Assembly: GCA_016788525.1 (NCBI GenBank)
Contig: JAEUPD010000194.1
Coordinates: 1-45,285, forward strand
Length of the DNA stretch: 45,285 nt
Source of the DNA: Rubrivivax sp.
GTDB taxonomy: Bacteria; Pseudomonadota; Gammaproteobacteria; Burkholderiales; Burkholderiaceae_C
Reading direction: 5' to 3'
The translations under genes and the position numbers were made by a program. Positions 9,093-16,850 of the stretch are shown here, piece after piece. The notes under the pieces are model-generated. The model worked only from the letters and a program-made list of their open reading frames with translations. It made no database searches and was not told the origin of the DNA. The first letter of the stretch is position 1, and each line of letters begins with the position of its first letter.

Positions 9093-10730
9093 TCAGCGCC
9101 CGCGCGCCGCGGCACCACCGGCCGCCTGCGCGGCCGGGCCGGGGGCCGACCCGGCGGCCTGGATGCGTGCGCCAAGTTCGGGCAGATGCTCCCGAACGAA
9201 ACCGGCCAGCCGCTCGCGGCCGCGCGCGTCATCGCCCGCCGGCGTGTAGAACATCAGCACGGCGGTGTCGTCGCCGCGGCCGAGCAGCCGCTGCCAGCCC
9301 AGCCACAGCATGGCCTGGGCGTCACCGGCGACGAAGCGGCCGTTGACGTGGTAGACGCGCCAGGCCAGCAGCCGCTGATTCGGTGTCAGCTTCGGGTCGG
9401 CCGGGGCGCGCAGCAACGTCGCGCGCAGCTCGACCACATCGCCGCCGACGTCCACGTGCTCGGCCGGTCGGGCCAGCGGCAGCCAGGCCAGTGAGCCCTC
9501 TTCGACCAGCACGTTGGTCGAGGTGATCATCTTGCGGTCATAGCCCTGGTCGCGGTACAGGCCCGCCCAGACTCCGACGACATCGTCCGCGCCACCGTCA
9601 CGCGAGCGGTACTGCGCAGCGACCACCGCCGCAGCATTGCGATACGCAGGCGCCCAGGTGGTGAACGGCTCGGCCAGCACCTGCCAGCCACCCCACTGCG
9701 CGGGCAGGGGTGCCGTGGCCAGTGGCCCGGCACGCACACCGGCCAGTTGGTGATGAACCTGCTGGGTAGCAAAGAACGCTGCCGCCAGGCCCAGCGCCGC
9801 CAGCCAGGGCCCGCCGGCCCGCCGCGCGGGGGCCGGCGCGCCGACCCCGGCCCCTGCGGCAGGTGGCGCATCGACAAAGCGCGAGCCGACCATGAACATC
9901 AGCAGGATCACCACGCCGAAGAACACCCAGCCATACACCAGATGGTCGGCGCTGGCCGCCAGCTTGTTGTCCGACAGGTGCCCGAGCATCACGATCAGAT
10001 AGGCGCGCAGCCAGTTGGCAACCACCGGCACCGCCACCGCGAAGGCCATGAAGGCCAGCCGCCGCTGCGTGGAGTGGAAGTTGAGGTAGGCGAACAACGT
10101 GCCCACCATCAACGAGGCGATGAGGTAGCGCACGCCGCTGCAGGCTGCCACCACCGACCAGTTGCCCGAGGGGATGACGAACTGCAGGCCCTCGCGGTAC
10201 ACGGGGATGCCGGTAAAGCGAAGCGCGGCGACGGTGAAGTCGGCGGTGCGTTCCATCATCGGCTCGATCAGGAACTCGCCCACCGGCACCGCGAAGAACA
10301 GGAACGCCAGCGGGAATGCCACGATGCGCGCCAGCCGCGTGCCCAGCACGGCGGGAACGGCGAACACGATCATCGCGACCAGCGCCGCCTGCGCAGCGGC
10401 GTGCACGCCGGCCAGTTGCGCCAGCTGCCACGCGCCGCAGGCCGCAACCACCGCCAACAGCCAGGGCATCGAGGGGGCGACCGGGGCCGCCTGCAACTGC
10501 GCCCGCCGGCGCCATGCCAGCCACAGCGAGATCGGCGGCACCAGGAACGCATGGGCGAACGTGTCCGAGCGCGACCAGATGGCCACCATCGCCTGCGCGG
10601 TCTCGCGGAACTGCCACAGCAGCACCGCCAGCGCCAGGGCGAGCGGCAGCGCCTTCACCCACGCCGCGGCCGCGCGGTCGTCCGGCAGGGGCTTGGCGGC
10701 AGTCATCTCCATCGCAGCGCCCGGCGCCAC
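9093..10730 (-). CDS. xrtA: exosortase A fused to an EpsI (DUF3485) domain
   Basis: 545 aa from a GTG at 10730; ATG codons at 10712 and 10706 are alternative starts. The first about 290 residues are a polytopic membrane domain holding the exosortase catalytic residues: Cys197 in ACSGVRYL, Arg242 in NWLRAYL and His263 in ADHLVYGW. Exosortases are membrane cysteine proteases that cleave PEP-CTERM tails and attach the protein to an acceptor. After a Pro/Ala linker (about 288-305) comes one more hydrophobic segment and an EpsI-like periplasmic domain (about 310-525) with WGGWQV, WAGLYRDQG and WRVYHVNG. XrtA and EpsI are often separate or fused; here they are one frame. A target protein is present at 19545-20216. 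Family call is very secure. Confidence 0.96.
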   Translation of the reverse strand: MAPGAAMEMTAAKPLPDDRAAAAWVKALPLALALAVLLWQFRETAQAMVAIWSRSDTFAHAFLVPPISLWLAWRRRAQLQAAPVAPSMPWLLAVVAACGAWQLAQLAGVHAAAQAALVAMIVFAVPAVLGTRLARIVAFPLAFLFFAVPVGEFLIEPMMERTADFTVAALRFTGIPVYREGLQFVIPSGNWSVVAACSGVRYLIASLMVGTLFAYLNFHSTQRRLAFMAFAVAVPVVANWLRAYLIVMLGHLSDNKLAASADHLVYGWVFFGVVILLMFMVGSRFVDAPPAAGAGVGAPAPARRAGGPWLAALGLAAAFFATQQVHHQLAGVRAGPLATAPLPAQWGGWQVLAEPFTTWAPAYRNAAAVVAAQYRSRDGGADDVVGVWAGLYRDQGYDRKMITSTNVLVEEGSLAWLPLARPAEHVDVGGDVVELRATLLRAPADPKLTPNQRLLAWRVYHVNGRFVAGDAQAMLWLGWQRLLGRGDDTAVLMFYTPAGDDARGRERLAGFVREHLPELGARIQAAGSAPGPAAQAAGGAAARGR

Positions 10731-10736
10731 GCCGCC

Positions 10737-11774
10737 TCAACCCAGCGAACGGACCACGTACGGCCCGAGCCAGTTGGCAAAGCCCAGCGGCAGCTTGCGC
10801 CAGGTCTCGATCATCAGCTTGTACTTCGCGTTGGCCGGGTTGTTCTGCGGCACGGCGTCGCGCTTGTACAGGCGGTACTCGTAGCTCAGCGGCTGCGGCT
10901 CGAAGCCCCAGTTCTTCTTGAACGCGTAGGGGCCCGTGCCCTGCTTGCTGCGGCCGTAGTCGAACAGCGTGAGGCCGCGGCCGCAGGCACGGCGCATCAG
11001 CTCCCAGTACTTGAAATCGTTGGCCGCCAGTTCGCGCGCCGCGAAGTCGTCGCCGGCGTAGTAGGGCAGCACCTCGTTGCGGAAGTAGAACGTGAGCACG
11101 CTGGACAGCGGTTGCCCCTGCTTGCCCGTGACGGTGAGCACCTCGCAATCGGCGCCGAACTCGCGGCGCAGGGCCTCGAAGTAGCGCCTGGGCAGCGCCG
11201 GCGTGCCGTGGCGGTGCACGTTGTCGGCATACAGTGCGAAGAAGCGCTCGACACCAGGGTCGACTTCGCTCTTCAGTTCGTTCTTGATGCCCTTGCGCAC
11301 CATCGCGCGCTGCTTGCGAGGGATGGCCAGCAGATTGGCTTCCTCGTCGGGCAGGATGGCCTTGCGGAAGGTGACGTACAGGTCCTGCGCCGGCCAGTCG
11401 GCGTGGCGCTTGCTCAGGTGGCGCAGCTCGAGATGCTGCACGCCGAGTTCGCGCGCGATGCGTTCGGCCTCGGTCTCGAGCGCCAGCGCCGTGGCTTCGT
11501 CGTCGGCGACCACGCCGCCGTAGACGGCGAACGGCAGGCTCGTCAGCGCGTTGCCGAACAGCAAGCTCTTCACATGCGCCAGCGGCAGCACGCCGCGGAT
11601 GCGGTTGTCGTGGCTGGCCAGCAGATAGTGCGTGCGATGACCGAACACCTGCTCGAGGATGCGCTGCCAGCCGCTTCGATGGAAGAACGTGGCGCCAGGG
11701 CTGGCCATGACGTACTCGTCCCAGGCGGCGGCGAGGCGGGCGTCACCCGCATGCAGGCGTTCAATCGTCGGCAC
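10737..11774 (-). CDS. FemAB-related protein, PEP-CTERM system-associated
   Basis: 345 aa from a GTG at 11774 (VPTIERLHAG). The frame is open further upstream, but that part overlaps the deacetylase gene and does not look like protein. The segments ATFFHRSGWQRILEQVFGHRTHYL, VYGGVVADD and NEVLPYYAGDD, with FDYGRSKQGTGPYAFKKNWGF near the end, are characteristic of the FemAB-like GNAT-fold family tied to XrtA loci (TIGR03019, from memory). FemAB proteins transfer amino acids from aminoacyl-tRNA to peptidoglycan precursors; the acceptor and donor here are not known and may be the EPS or its lipid carrier. No good ribosome-binding site is visible, and the start lies 50 nt inside the upstream gene, so the start is uncertain. 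Confidence 0.9.
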   Translation of the reverse strand: MPTIERLHAGDARLAAAWDEYVMASPGATFFHRSGWQRILEQVFGHRTHYLLASHDNRIRGVLPLAHVKSLLFGNALTSLPFAVYGGVVADDEATALALETEAERIARELGVQHLELRHLSKRHADWPAQDLYVTFRKAILPDEEANLLAIPRKQRAMVRKGIKNELKSEVDPGVERFFALYADNVHRHGTPALPRRYFEALRREFGADCEVLTVTGKQGQPLSSVLTFYFRNEVLPYYAGDDFAARELAANDFKYWELMRRACGRGLTLFDYGRSKQGTGPYAFKKNWGFEPQPLSYEYRLYKRDAVPQNNPANAKYKLMIETWRKLPLGFANWLGPYVVRSLG

Positions 11775-11823
11775 GATGTACGAGGAAGTGGCGAAGGGGC
11801 GGTCGGGGCCGGGGCGGGGTTGC

Positions 11824-12714
11824 TCAGGCCGGCACTGCAGCGACCGTGGCCGACTGCGCTGATCCGGCGCCAGCCCCGCGAGGCAGGAAGATGGCATCCA
11901 TGCGCCCCCAGCGGAAGTCGCCAAGCAGCCGCTGCAGCTTGGCCTCCATGCGCGACAGGTTCACGTAGTGCCGAAAGCGCGTCTTGGCATCGATGCCCGG
12001 CACGCGAGGTTGCCCCGGGTCGATCTCCCAGGGGTGGAAGTAGAACACCGCCGCCTCGCGATCGACCCGGTTGACGCGCGAGATCAACCAGCGGCTGGCC
12101 GCATAGGGCAGCAGCCGGAAGTAGCCTCCGCCGCTGGAAGGCAGGTTGCGGTTCATCATGCGCACGGTGGTGACCGGCACCTCGAGCAGGCCGCAGGCCA
12201 GCCGATGAGCGAAGCGCGGCGCGTCGGGCATGCCGTAGTGGTCGTGGGCGATGGGGTAGATGCTGCTGCTGTAGCGGTAGCCGGCCCGGGCCAGCACGTC
12301 GAACGCCCACAGGTTGCCCTTGCCGATGGAGAAGCTGGGCGCGCGGTAGCCGAGCACGGGCCGGCCCGCCAGGTCTTCGAGGATGCGCTTGGCCCGCGTC
12401 ACGTCTTCGGTGAAGGTCGCTTCGTCCAGGTCGCTGGCACGCTCGTGGCCGTAGCCGTGGCTGGCCAGCTCATGCCCCTCGGCCACGATGCGCGTCACGA
12501 CGTGCGGGTAGCGCTCGGCGACCCAGCCGAGCGTGAAGAACGTGGCCTTGATGTCTAGCGACGCCAGCTGGTCGAGGATGCGGTGAACATTGCGCTCGAC
12601 CCGGCACTCGCGGCTGCCCCACTCATCGCGGCGGATGTAGGGCGCGAGGGCCGAGACCTGGAAGTAGTCCTCGACGTCGATCGTCAAGGCGTTGGTGATC
12701 GAAGGGGCGAGCAT
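11824..12714 (-). CDS. polysaccharide deacetylase, XrtA/PEP-CTERM subfamily
   Basis: 296 aa, NodB-fold carbohydrate esterase. N-terminal TIDVEDYFQV holds the motif 1 aspartates. ATFFTLGWVAERYP and HELASHGYGHERASDL carry motif 2 (SHGYGH) with metal-binding histidines. GYRAPSFSIG is motif 3, and FYFHPWEID is a late His-containing motif. The family (TIGR03006, from memory) lacks a clear signal peptide, as here. It would remove N-acetyl groups from amino sugars in the EPS or its precursor. The gene starts 115 nt after the ATPase gene; its 3' end overlaps the start chosen for the FemAB-like gene only if the latter begins further upstream than I set it. Confidence 0.94.
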   Translation of the reverse strand: MLAPSITNALTIDVEDYFQVSALAPYIRRDEWGSRECRVERNVHRILDQLASLDIKATFFTLGWVAERYPHVVTRIVAEGHELASHGYGHERASDLDEATFTEDVTRAKRILEDLAGRPVLGYRAPSFSIGKGNLWAFDVLARAGYRYSSSIYPIAHDHYGMPDAPRFAHRLACGLLEVPVTTVRMMNRNLPSSGGGYFRLLPYAASRWLISRVNRVDREAAVFYFHPWEIDPGQPRVPGIDAKTRFRHYVNLSRMEAKLQRLLGDFRWGRMDAIFLPRGAGAGSAQSATVAAVPA

Positions 12715-12729
12715 GAAGGCGGGCGGGCT

Positions 12730-12797
12730 GGGCGCCCGGCGTGTGAGGCGCCCATGGTTTTACCGTCTCCCGGCGTGGCCCTCGCGCCGGCCACGCC
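12730..12797. repeat. two short inverted repeats between ATPase and deacetylase genes
   Basis: GGGCGCC (12730-12736) pairs with GGCGCCC (12747-12753) across a 10-nt loop, and GGCGTGGCC (12772-12780) pairs perfectly with GGCCACGCC (12789-12797) across an 8-nt loop. Neither has the T-run on the side needed to terminate the minus-strand operon. They may be mRNA stability or attenuation structures, or chance in GC-rich DNA. Confidence 0.4.
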
Positions 12798-12829
12798 CCG
12801 GTGCGTGAGGCATGGCACGAGGGCGAACG

Positions 12830-14074
12830 TCACTTTTTCCGGGGTTCGGGCTTCTCCGCCTTCTCGCCCTTCTCGCCCTTGTCGGAGCGCTCCGGTCGCT
12901 CGATCTTCTCGACCTTTTCGACCTTCTCGACCTTCTCGATTTTCTCGACCTTGTCTGCGCCATCGGCACGGCCGGCTGCCGGGCGCGCGGCCAGCGCATC
13001 GACCAGCTTCTGCATCAGCGCCAGCGTCTGCAGGTTGGTGCGCTCCAGGCGCAGCAGGCTGCGCTCGAGGCGCTGCAGCTGATCGCCACGCTGCTCGGCG
13101 GTGAGTTGGGCGAGCTGTCGCGACATGTCCTCGGCCTTCTCCGGCGCGAGGTTGAGGTTGGTGAGGTCGAGGTCGAGCACGGCGCCGGCCAGGCCGCCGG
13201 GCATCACCGGCTCGCCGGAGGGCGTGACGGCCACCGACGCGGCGGGCTTGCGCTGCGGCACGTCGTTCTCGGCGTTGACTTCGCGCACCACCTCGTTCAG
13301 GTCGGCCACCGTGAGGTGTGCGCGCTCGGCCAGGAAGCCGGCCAGCAGCAACCGGTCGGCCAGGCCGTTGATGCGCCGAGGGATGCCCCCGGAGGCCTTG
13401 TGCATCTCGTCGAACAGCGCGGGCTCGAAGGTCGGCTTGCCCGTACCGCCGGCGCACTTGATGCGGTGCTCCATGTACAGGCGCGTCTCTTCCTTGTCCA
13501 GCGGGCCGATGTGGCAGGTGGCCGCCACGCGCTGGCGGAACTGCTCCATCTCGGGCCGCTGCAAGATCTCGCGGAACTCGGGCTGGCCGACGAGGAAGCT
13601 CTGCAGCAGCGCCTGGTTGCCGAACTGGAAGTTGCTGAGCATGCGCAGTTCCTCCACCGCCCGAGGGGTGAGGTTCTGCGCCTCGTCGACGATGAGCAGG
13701 CAGCGCTTGCCCTTGCTCGTCTGGCTGATGAGGAACGCCTCCAGCGTGATCAGCAGCTCGCTCTTGGGAACATCCTTGACGCGAAAGCCGAAGGCAGCAC
13801 CGACCATGCGCAGCGTATCTTCCGCGCCAAGCTGGGTGGTGACGAGGTGGCCGGTGATGATGTTGCTGCCCTGCAGGCCCTCGATCAGCGAACGCAGCAC
13901 CATCGTCTTGCCGGCACCGATCTCGCCGGTGATGACGATGAAGCCCTCGTTGCGCGACACGCCGTACTCGAGGTAGGCCTTGGCGCGACGGTGCTGCTTG
14001 CTCGCGAAGTAGAACGCGGGGTCGGGGTTGAGCTGGAATGGCTTGACATTCAGCCCGTAGAACGCTTCGTACAT
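12830..14074 (-). CDS. XrtA/PEP-CTERM-associated secretion ATPase (AAA, ExeA-like)
   Basis: 414 aa. MYEAFYGLNVKPFQLNPDP is the usual start of GspA/ExeA-like AAA proteins. Walker A is GEIGAGKT (50-57), Walker B is LLIVDEAQ (126-133), and SGGIPRRIN is the sensor-2-like segment. The family member in XrtA loci is TIGR03015 (from memory). After the AAA part (about 1-270) comes a coiled-coil-prone stretch (EDMSRQLAQLTAEQRGDQLQ onward). The tail is very charged and repetitive, mostly EKV and EKI units followed by GEK, ending in RKK. Likely a cytoplasmic ATPase aiding assembly or export of the EPS or its outer-membrane partner. The ATG follows the stop of the upstream barrel gene by 2 nt, so translation is probably coupled. 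Confidence 0.93.
   Translation of the reverse strand: MYEAFYGLNVKPFQLNPDPAFYFASKQHRRAKAYLEYGVSRNEGFIVITGEIGAGKTMVLRSLIEGLQGSNIITGHLVTTQLGAEDTLRMVGAAFGFRVKDVPKSELLITLEAFLISQTSKGKRCLLIVDEAQNLTPRAVEELRMLSNFQFGNQALLQSFLVGQPEFREILQRPEMEQFRQRVAATCHIGPLDKEETRLYMEHRIKCAGGTGKPTFEPALFDEMHKASGGIPRRINGLADRLLLAGFLAERAHLTVADLNEVVREVNAENDVPQRKPAASVAVTPSGEPVMPGGLAGAVLDLDLTNLNLAPEKAEDMSRQLAQLTAEQRGDQLQRLERSLLRLERTNLQTLALMQKLVDALAARPAAGRADGADKVEKIEKVEKVEKVEKIERPERSDKGEKGEKAEKPEPRKK
12838..12955 (-). repeat. degenerate 9-nt tandem repeat encoding an EKV/EKI tail
   Basis: On the plus strand, units close to ttctcgacc recur between about 12903 and 12952, with related cttctcgcc units nearer 12853-12880. On the coding strand they give repeated Glu-Lys-Val/Ile then Gly-Glu-Lys triplets at the C-terminus of the ATPase. 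The number of units is likely to vary between strains by slippage, without a frameshift because units are multiples of three. Confidence 0.7.
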
Positions 14075-14076
14075 GG

Positions 14077-15651
14077 TCAGAACCGCAGGCTGAGGGAGGC
14101 GGTGATGCCGACTTCACGGTAGCTGTCGCTGGTGCCGTTGAGCACGCTGTAGCCGGCGCGCAGGGTGCCCGCCGTGCGCGGCCCCAACTGGGTGGTGAGC
14201 CCGCCCGACAACGCCTTCAGGTCCGAGCGCAGCAAGCTCACCGTGTCCTTGCTCATGGCGCGCGAGCCCGTGAGGTTGATCGAGGTCTGGGGCGTCAGCC
14301 GCCAACCCGCCGACGCAGCATAGCCGGACTGCGCGGTGTTGTCATTGCGCGCCGCCGGGTTGACGCCACCGGTATCGGCCCGCTCGGAGTCCAGCCTGTA
14401 GGCGTTGGCGCTCAACGTGAGTCGCGGGCCGGTCCAGGTCCACAACAGGTCCTGGCGCCGCTGGGCGGCGACGCCGCCATTGCCGAACAGCCCGCCGCTG
14501 ATCACTTCATTGCGGTTGCGCCCTTGCAGCTGGATCAGCGCGAGCACGAACTGGTCGCGCTGCACGGGGTCGGGAACCTGCGCCGCGAATTGCGCGAAGT
14601 ACAGCTCGTACAGCGTGATCGCCTGGCCCTGCGACAGCACATCGGAGCCGATGTTGATGTCGCGCTGGCTGGTGAGGCGAAAGCTGCTGCGCGACAGCCG
14701 GTGCTCGACGACCACCCGATAGGCGTCACCAAAGTAGCGCCGCTCGCCCTGGACCGCCACGGAGGTGCGGGCCGAAGGGGTCCACTGCGCGCTGGCGCCG
14801 TAGTTGTCGTAACTCTGGCGCAGCGCGCCGACCACGTCGGTGCGTTCCTTGCCGGCAGTCACGGCAAAGCGCCAGTCGATGTCCGGCGCCAGGGTCAGCT
14901 CGGCCGATGCACGGTCGGTGATGGTGGGCGTGGCGGCACTGGAGAACTTGACGCGCTGGCGCGACCCGAGCAGCGACCACCCCAGCATCGAGCGGCCACG
15001 CGGCGAGCGCACACGGAGCAACCCCTGCTGCACGCGCGAATCGCTGACCGCGTCGTCGCCGCCGTTGGTTTCGGTGGCCGTGGCCCGCGCCTCGACCTCG
15101 GCCACACCGGCCAGATTGCCGATCAGGTAGGGCGACACGGATACGGTAGTCACCTCGGCGCGATTGCGGCTGCTGAGCACACTGACCGGGCCGCCGATCG
15201 CGGAAATCAGCTGCTGCGTGATGCTGGCGCGCGCATCGACGAAGCCGACTCCTTCGATCGCCTCGAGTACGTAGTTCGCGCTCAGGCTGTTGAGGTAATT
15301 GGTTTCTTCGCGGTCGTCGACGCCTTGCCGCGCCGTGAGCGTGCCGCTGTAGATGAGTGAACCCTGCACGCGGCCGCCCCGATTGACCAGCGTGACGCCG
15401 GGCGTGGCGCGGCCGACGATTTCGGTGCCGGAGCCGGCCGGTCGGTCGCGAATGAAGATGACTTCGCTCTCCAGCAGCAGGCTGGTCGCCAGGCCGTTGG
15501 TCCGCTGGGCGGGCGCGCCGCTTGCCTCCGGGGCCGGCGCCGGCTGGGCCCCTGCCGTGCCACCGGCGAGCAACAGCGCAACGGCCAGCGCAACGGCGCC
15601 GCGGCGGCGGCAAGGCCGGCAGCAGGCGACTTGCGCAGTGGGCACGGGCAC
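14077..15651 (-). CDS. PEP-CTERM-associated outer-membrane beta-barrel protein
   Basis: 524 aa from a GTG at 15651. An Arg-rich start and a hydrophobic stretch (VALAVALLLAGGTAGAQ) give a signal peptide ending near residue 36. The rest is made of alternating beta-strand-like segments with aromatic and Gly residues and ends in VGITASLSLRF, with the terminal Phe expected of an outer-membrane barrel substrate of BamA. It matches the position and style of the uncharacterised XrtA family TIGR03016 (from memory). It may act as outer-membrane channel or docking protein for the exported polysaccharide, together with the short Wza-like lipoprotein. It starts 5 nt after the tyrosine kinase gene ends. 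Confidence 0.88.
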   Translation of the reverse strand: MPVPTAQVACCRPCRRRGAVALAVALLLAGGTAGAQPAPAPEASGAPAQRTNGLATSLLLESEVIFIRDRPAGSGTEIVGRATPGVTLVNRGGRVQGSLIYSGTLTARQGVDDREETNYLNSLSANYVLEAIEGVGFVDARASITQQLISAIGGPVSVLSSRNRAEVTTVSVSPYLIGNLAGVAEVEARATATETNGGDDAVSDSRVQQGLLRVRSPRGRSMLGWSLLGSRQRVKFSSAATPTITDRASAELTLAPDIDWRFAVTAGKERTDVVGALRQSYDNYGASAQWTPSARTSVAVQGERRYFGDAYRVVVEHRLSRSSFRLTSQRDINIGSDVLSQGQAITLYELYFAQFAAQVPDPVQRDQFVLALIQLQGRNRNEVISGGLFGNGGVAAQRRQDLLWTWTGPRLTLSANAYRLDSERADTGGVNPAARNDNTAQSGYAASAGWRLTPQTSINLTGSRAMSKDTVSLLRSDLKALSGGLTTQLGPRTAGTLRAGYSVLNGTSDSYREVGITASLSLRF

Positions 15652-15656
15652 GCCGC

Positions 15657-16847
15657 TCAGACTTTCATCCTGTCGCCGCCGGAGCGCACCGGGTCTGCGC
15701 CGCGCACCGGGGGCGCCGCGACCTCGACCGGCACCGGCGCCGCGGCGGTGCTGACGCCGCCGCCGCCGTCGCCATAGGCGTATCCGTAGCCATAACCGTA
15801 GCCATAGCCATAACCGTAGCCGTAGCCGCTGCCGCTTTCGACGCGCACCATGTTGAGCAGCATCATCTTCACCGGGCAGGCCTCGATGGTGGCCAGGGCC
15901 TGCTGCACGGTGGACTGCAAGGTGCCTTCCGCGCGCACGACGACGACGATCTGTCCCATGTGCGTGGCCAGCACGCGCGACTCGGTGGTCAGCAGCAGCG
16001 GCGGTGAGTCGAAGATGATGATGCGGTCGGGGTAGCGCGTCGCCATGTCGTCCAGCATGCGCACCATGGCGTCGCTGGCCAGCAGCTCGGTGGCCCGCGG
16101 GTGGGGCGAGCCGCTGGGCAGCAGCGTCAGCTTGTCGACGTTGGTGCGCAGCAGGACATCGGCCATCTGGGCCTTGCCTTCGAGCAGCTCCAGCAGCCCG
16201 GCACCCGGCGGCAGCCCCAGCACGCGCAGCACCGACGGCCGCGCGACGTCGGCGTCGACGAGCATCACCGTACGGTCGAGTTCGGCCGCGATGCTCATCG
16301 CCAGGTTGATGGCGGTGAAGCTCTTGCCTTCGCCGGCCAGGGCGCTGGTCACCATGATGAGGTTGGCGTGCTTGATCGACGCCGCGCCCTTGCCCATGAC
16401 GTTGGCGATGAGCGGCCGCTTGATGACGCGGTACTGGTCGGCCATGCGCGTGCGCGGCGCGTTGGGCGTGACGATGCCCGACGCGGCGATGGCCACCAGA
16501 TCGAGGTCGACCTTGCGCGAGGCGGGCTGCACCTCATGGCGGCGCGACTCGGCCAGGCTGGCCGCCAGCGCCGTGGACGAGGCCGGGCTGAGCGACGCAG
16601 CGGGCGGTGCCGCGGCAACCGCCGCGCTTGCTGCCGACGCCGGGACGCTGTGACCGGCCGCAGGCATCGGCGCCGCGGGACGCGTTGCGCCCGCCGCACC
16701 TCGCGCGCCGGCACCGCCCGCGGCAGCCCCCCCTTGCGGCCGGGCCGCGGGCGGGGGTGCGGGGGGCGCGTCGACCTCGGGCACTTCGATGCCCGCCTGC
16801 CGCAGCTGCTCCAGCCGCTTGGCCGCTTGCTCGATCAGGCTGCTCAT
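15657..16847 (-). CDS. XrtA-associated tyrosine autokinase (CpsD/BY-kinase)
   Basis: 396 aa. An approximately 110-residue Pro/Ala-rich N-terminal region precedes the kinase domain. Walker A is SALAGEGKSF (168-177), Walker A' is VMLVDADVARPS (194-205), and Walker B is IIIFDSPP (276-283). This is the cytoplasmic bacterial tyrosine kinase that partners the Wzz-like protein encoded next to it (TIGR03018, from memory). The C-terminal tyrosine cluster is eight Gly-Tyr pairs plus Ala-Tyr (341-358), nine tyrosines in strict alternation, then a Gly-rich and Pro/Val tail. Autophosphorylation of this cluster would switch the kinase on and off the membrane partner and so control chain length and export. 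It starts 3 nt after the chain-length gene. Confidence 0.94.
   Translation of the reverse strand: MSSLIEQAAKRLEQLRQAGIEVPEVDAPPAPPPAARPQGGAAAGGAGARGAAGATRPAAPMPAAGHSVPASAASAAVAAAPPAASLSPASSTALAASLAESRRHEVQPASRKVDLDLVAIAASGIVTPNAPRTRMADQYRVIKRPLIANVMGKGAASIKHANLIMVTSALAGEGKSFTAINLAMSIAAELDRTVMLVDADVARPSVLRVLGLPPGAGLLELLEGKAQMADVLLRTNVDKLTLLPSGSPHPRATELLASDAMVRMLDDMATRYPDRIIIFDSPPLLLTTESRVLATHMGQIVVVVRAEGTLQSTVQQALATIEACPVKMMLLNMVRVESGSGYGYGYGYGYGYGYGYAYGDGGGGVSTAAAPVPVEVAAPPVRGADPVRSGGDRMKV
15774..15827 (-). repeat. hexanucleotide repeat encoding the (Gly-Tyr)8 tail
   Basis: On the minus strand, nine hexamers of the form GGN TAY (the last GCC TAT) follow each other. Both Gly and Tyr codons vary between units, so the repeat is kept at protein level rather than being a fresh DNA slippage product. 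It forms the tyrosine cluster of the autokinase. Confidence 0.85.
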
Positions 16848-16850
16848 CGC

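Noticed and set aside
9747-12074. A 775-codon plus-strand open frame across the exosortase, FemAB and deacetylase genes
   Set aside because: It spans three well-supported minus-strand genes and their junctions and has no domain-like sequence.
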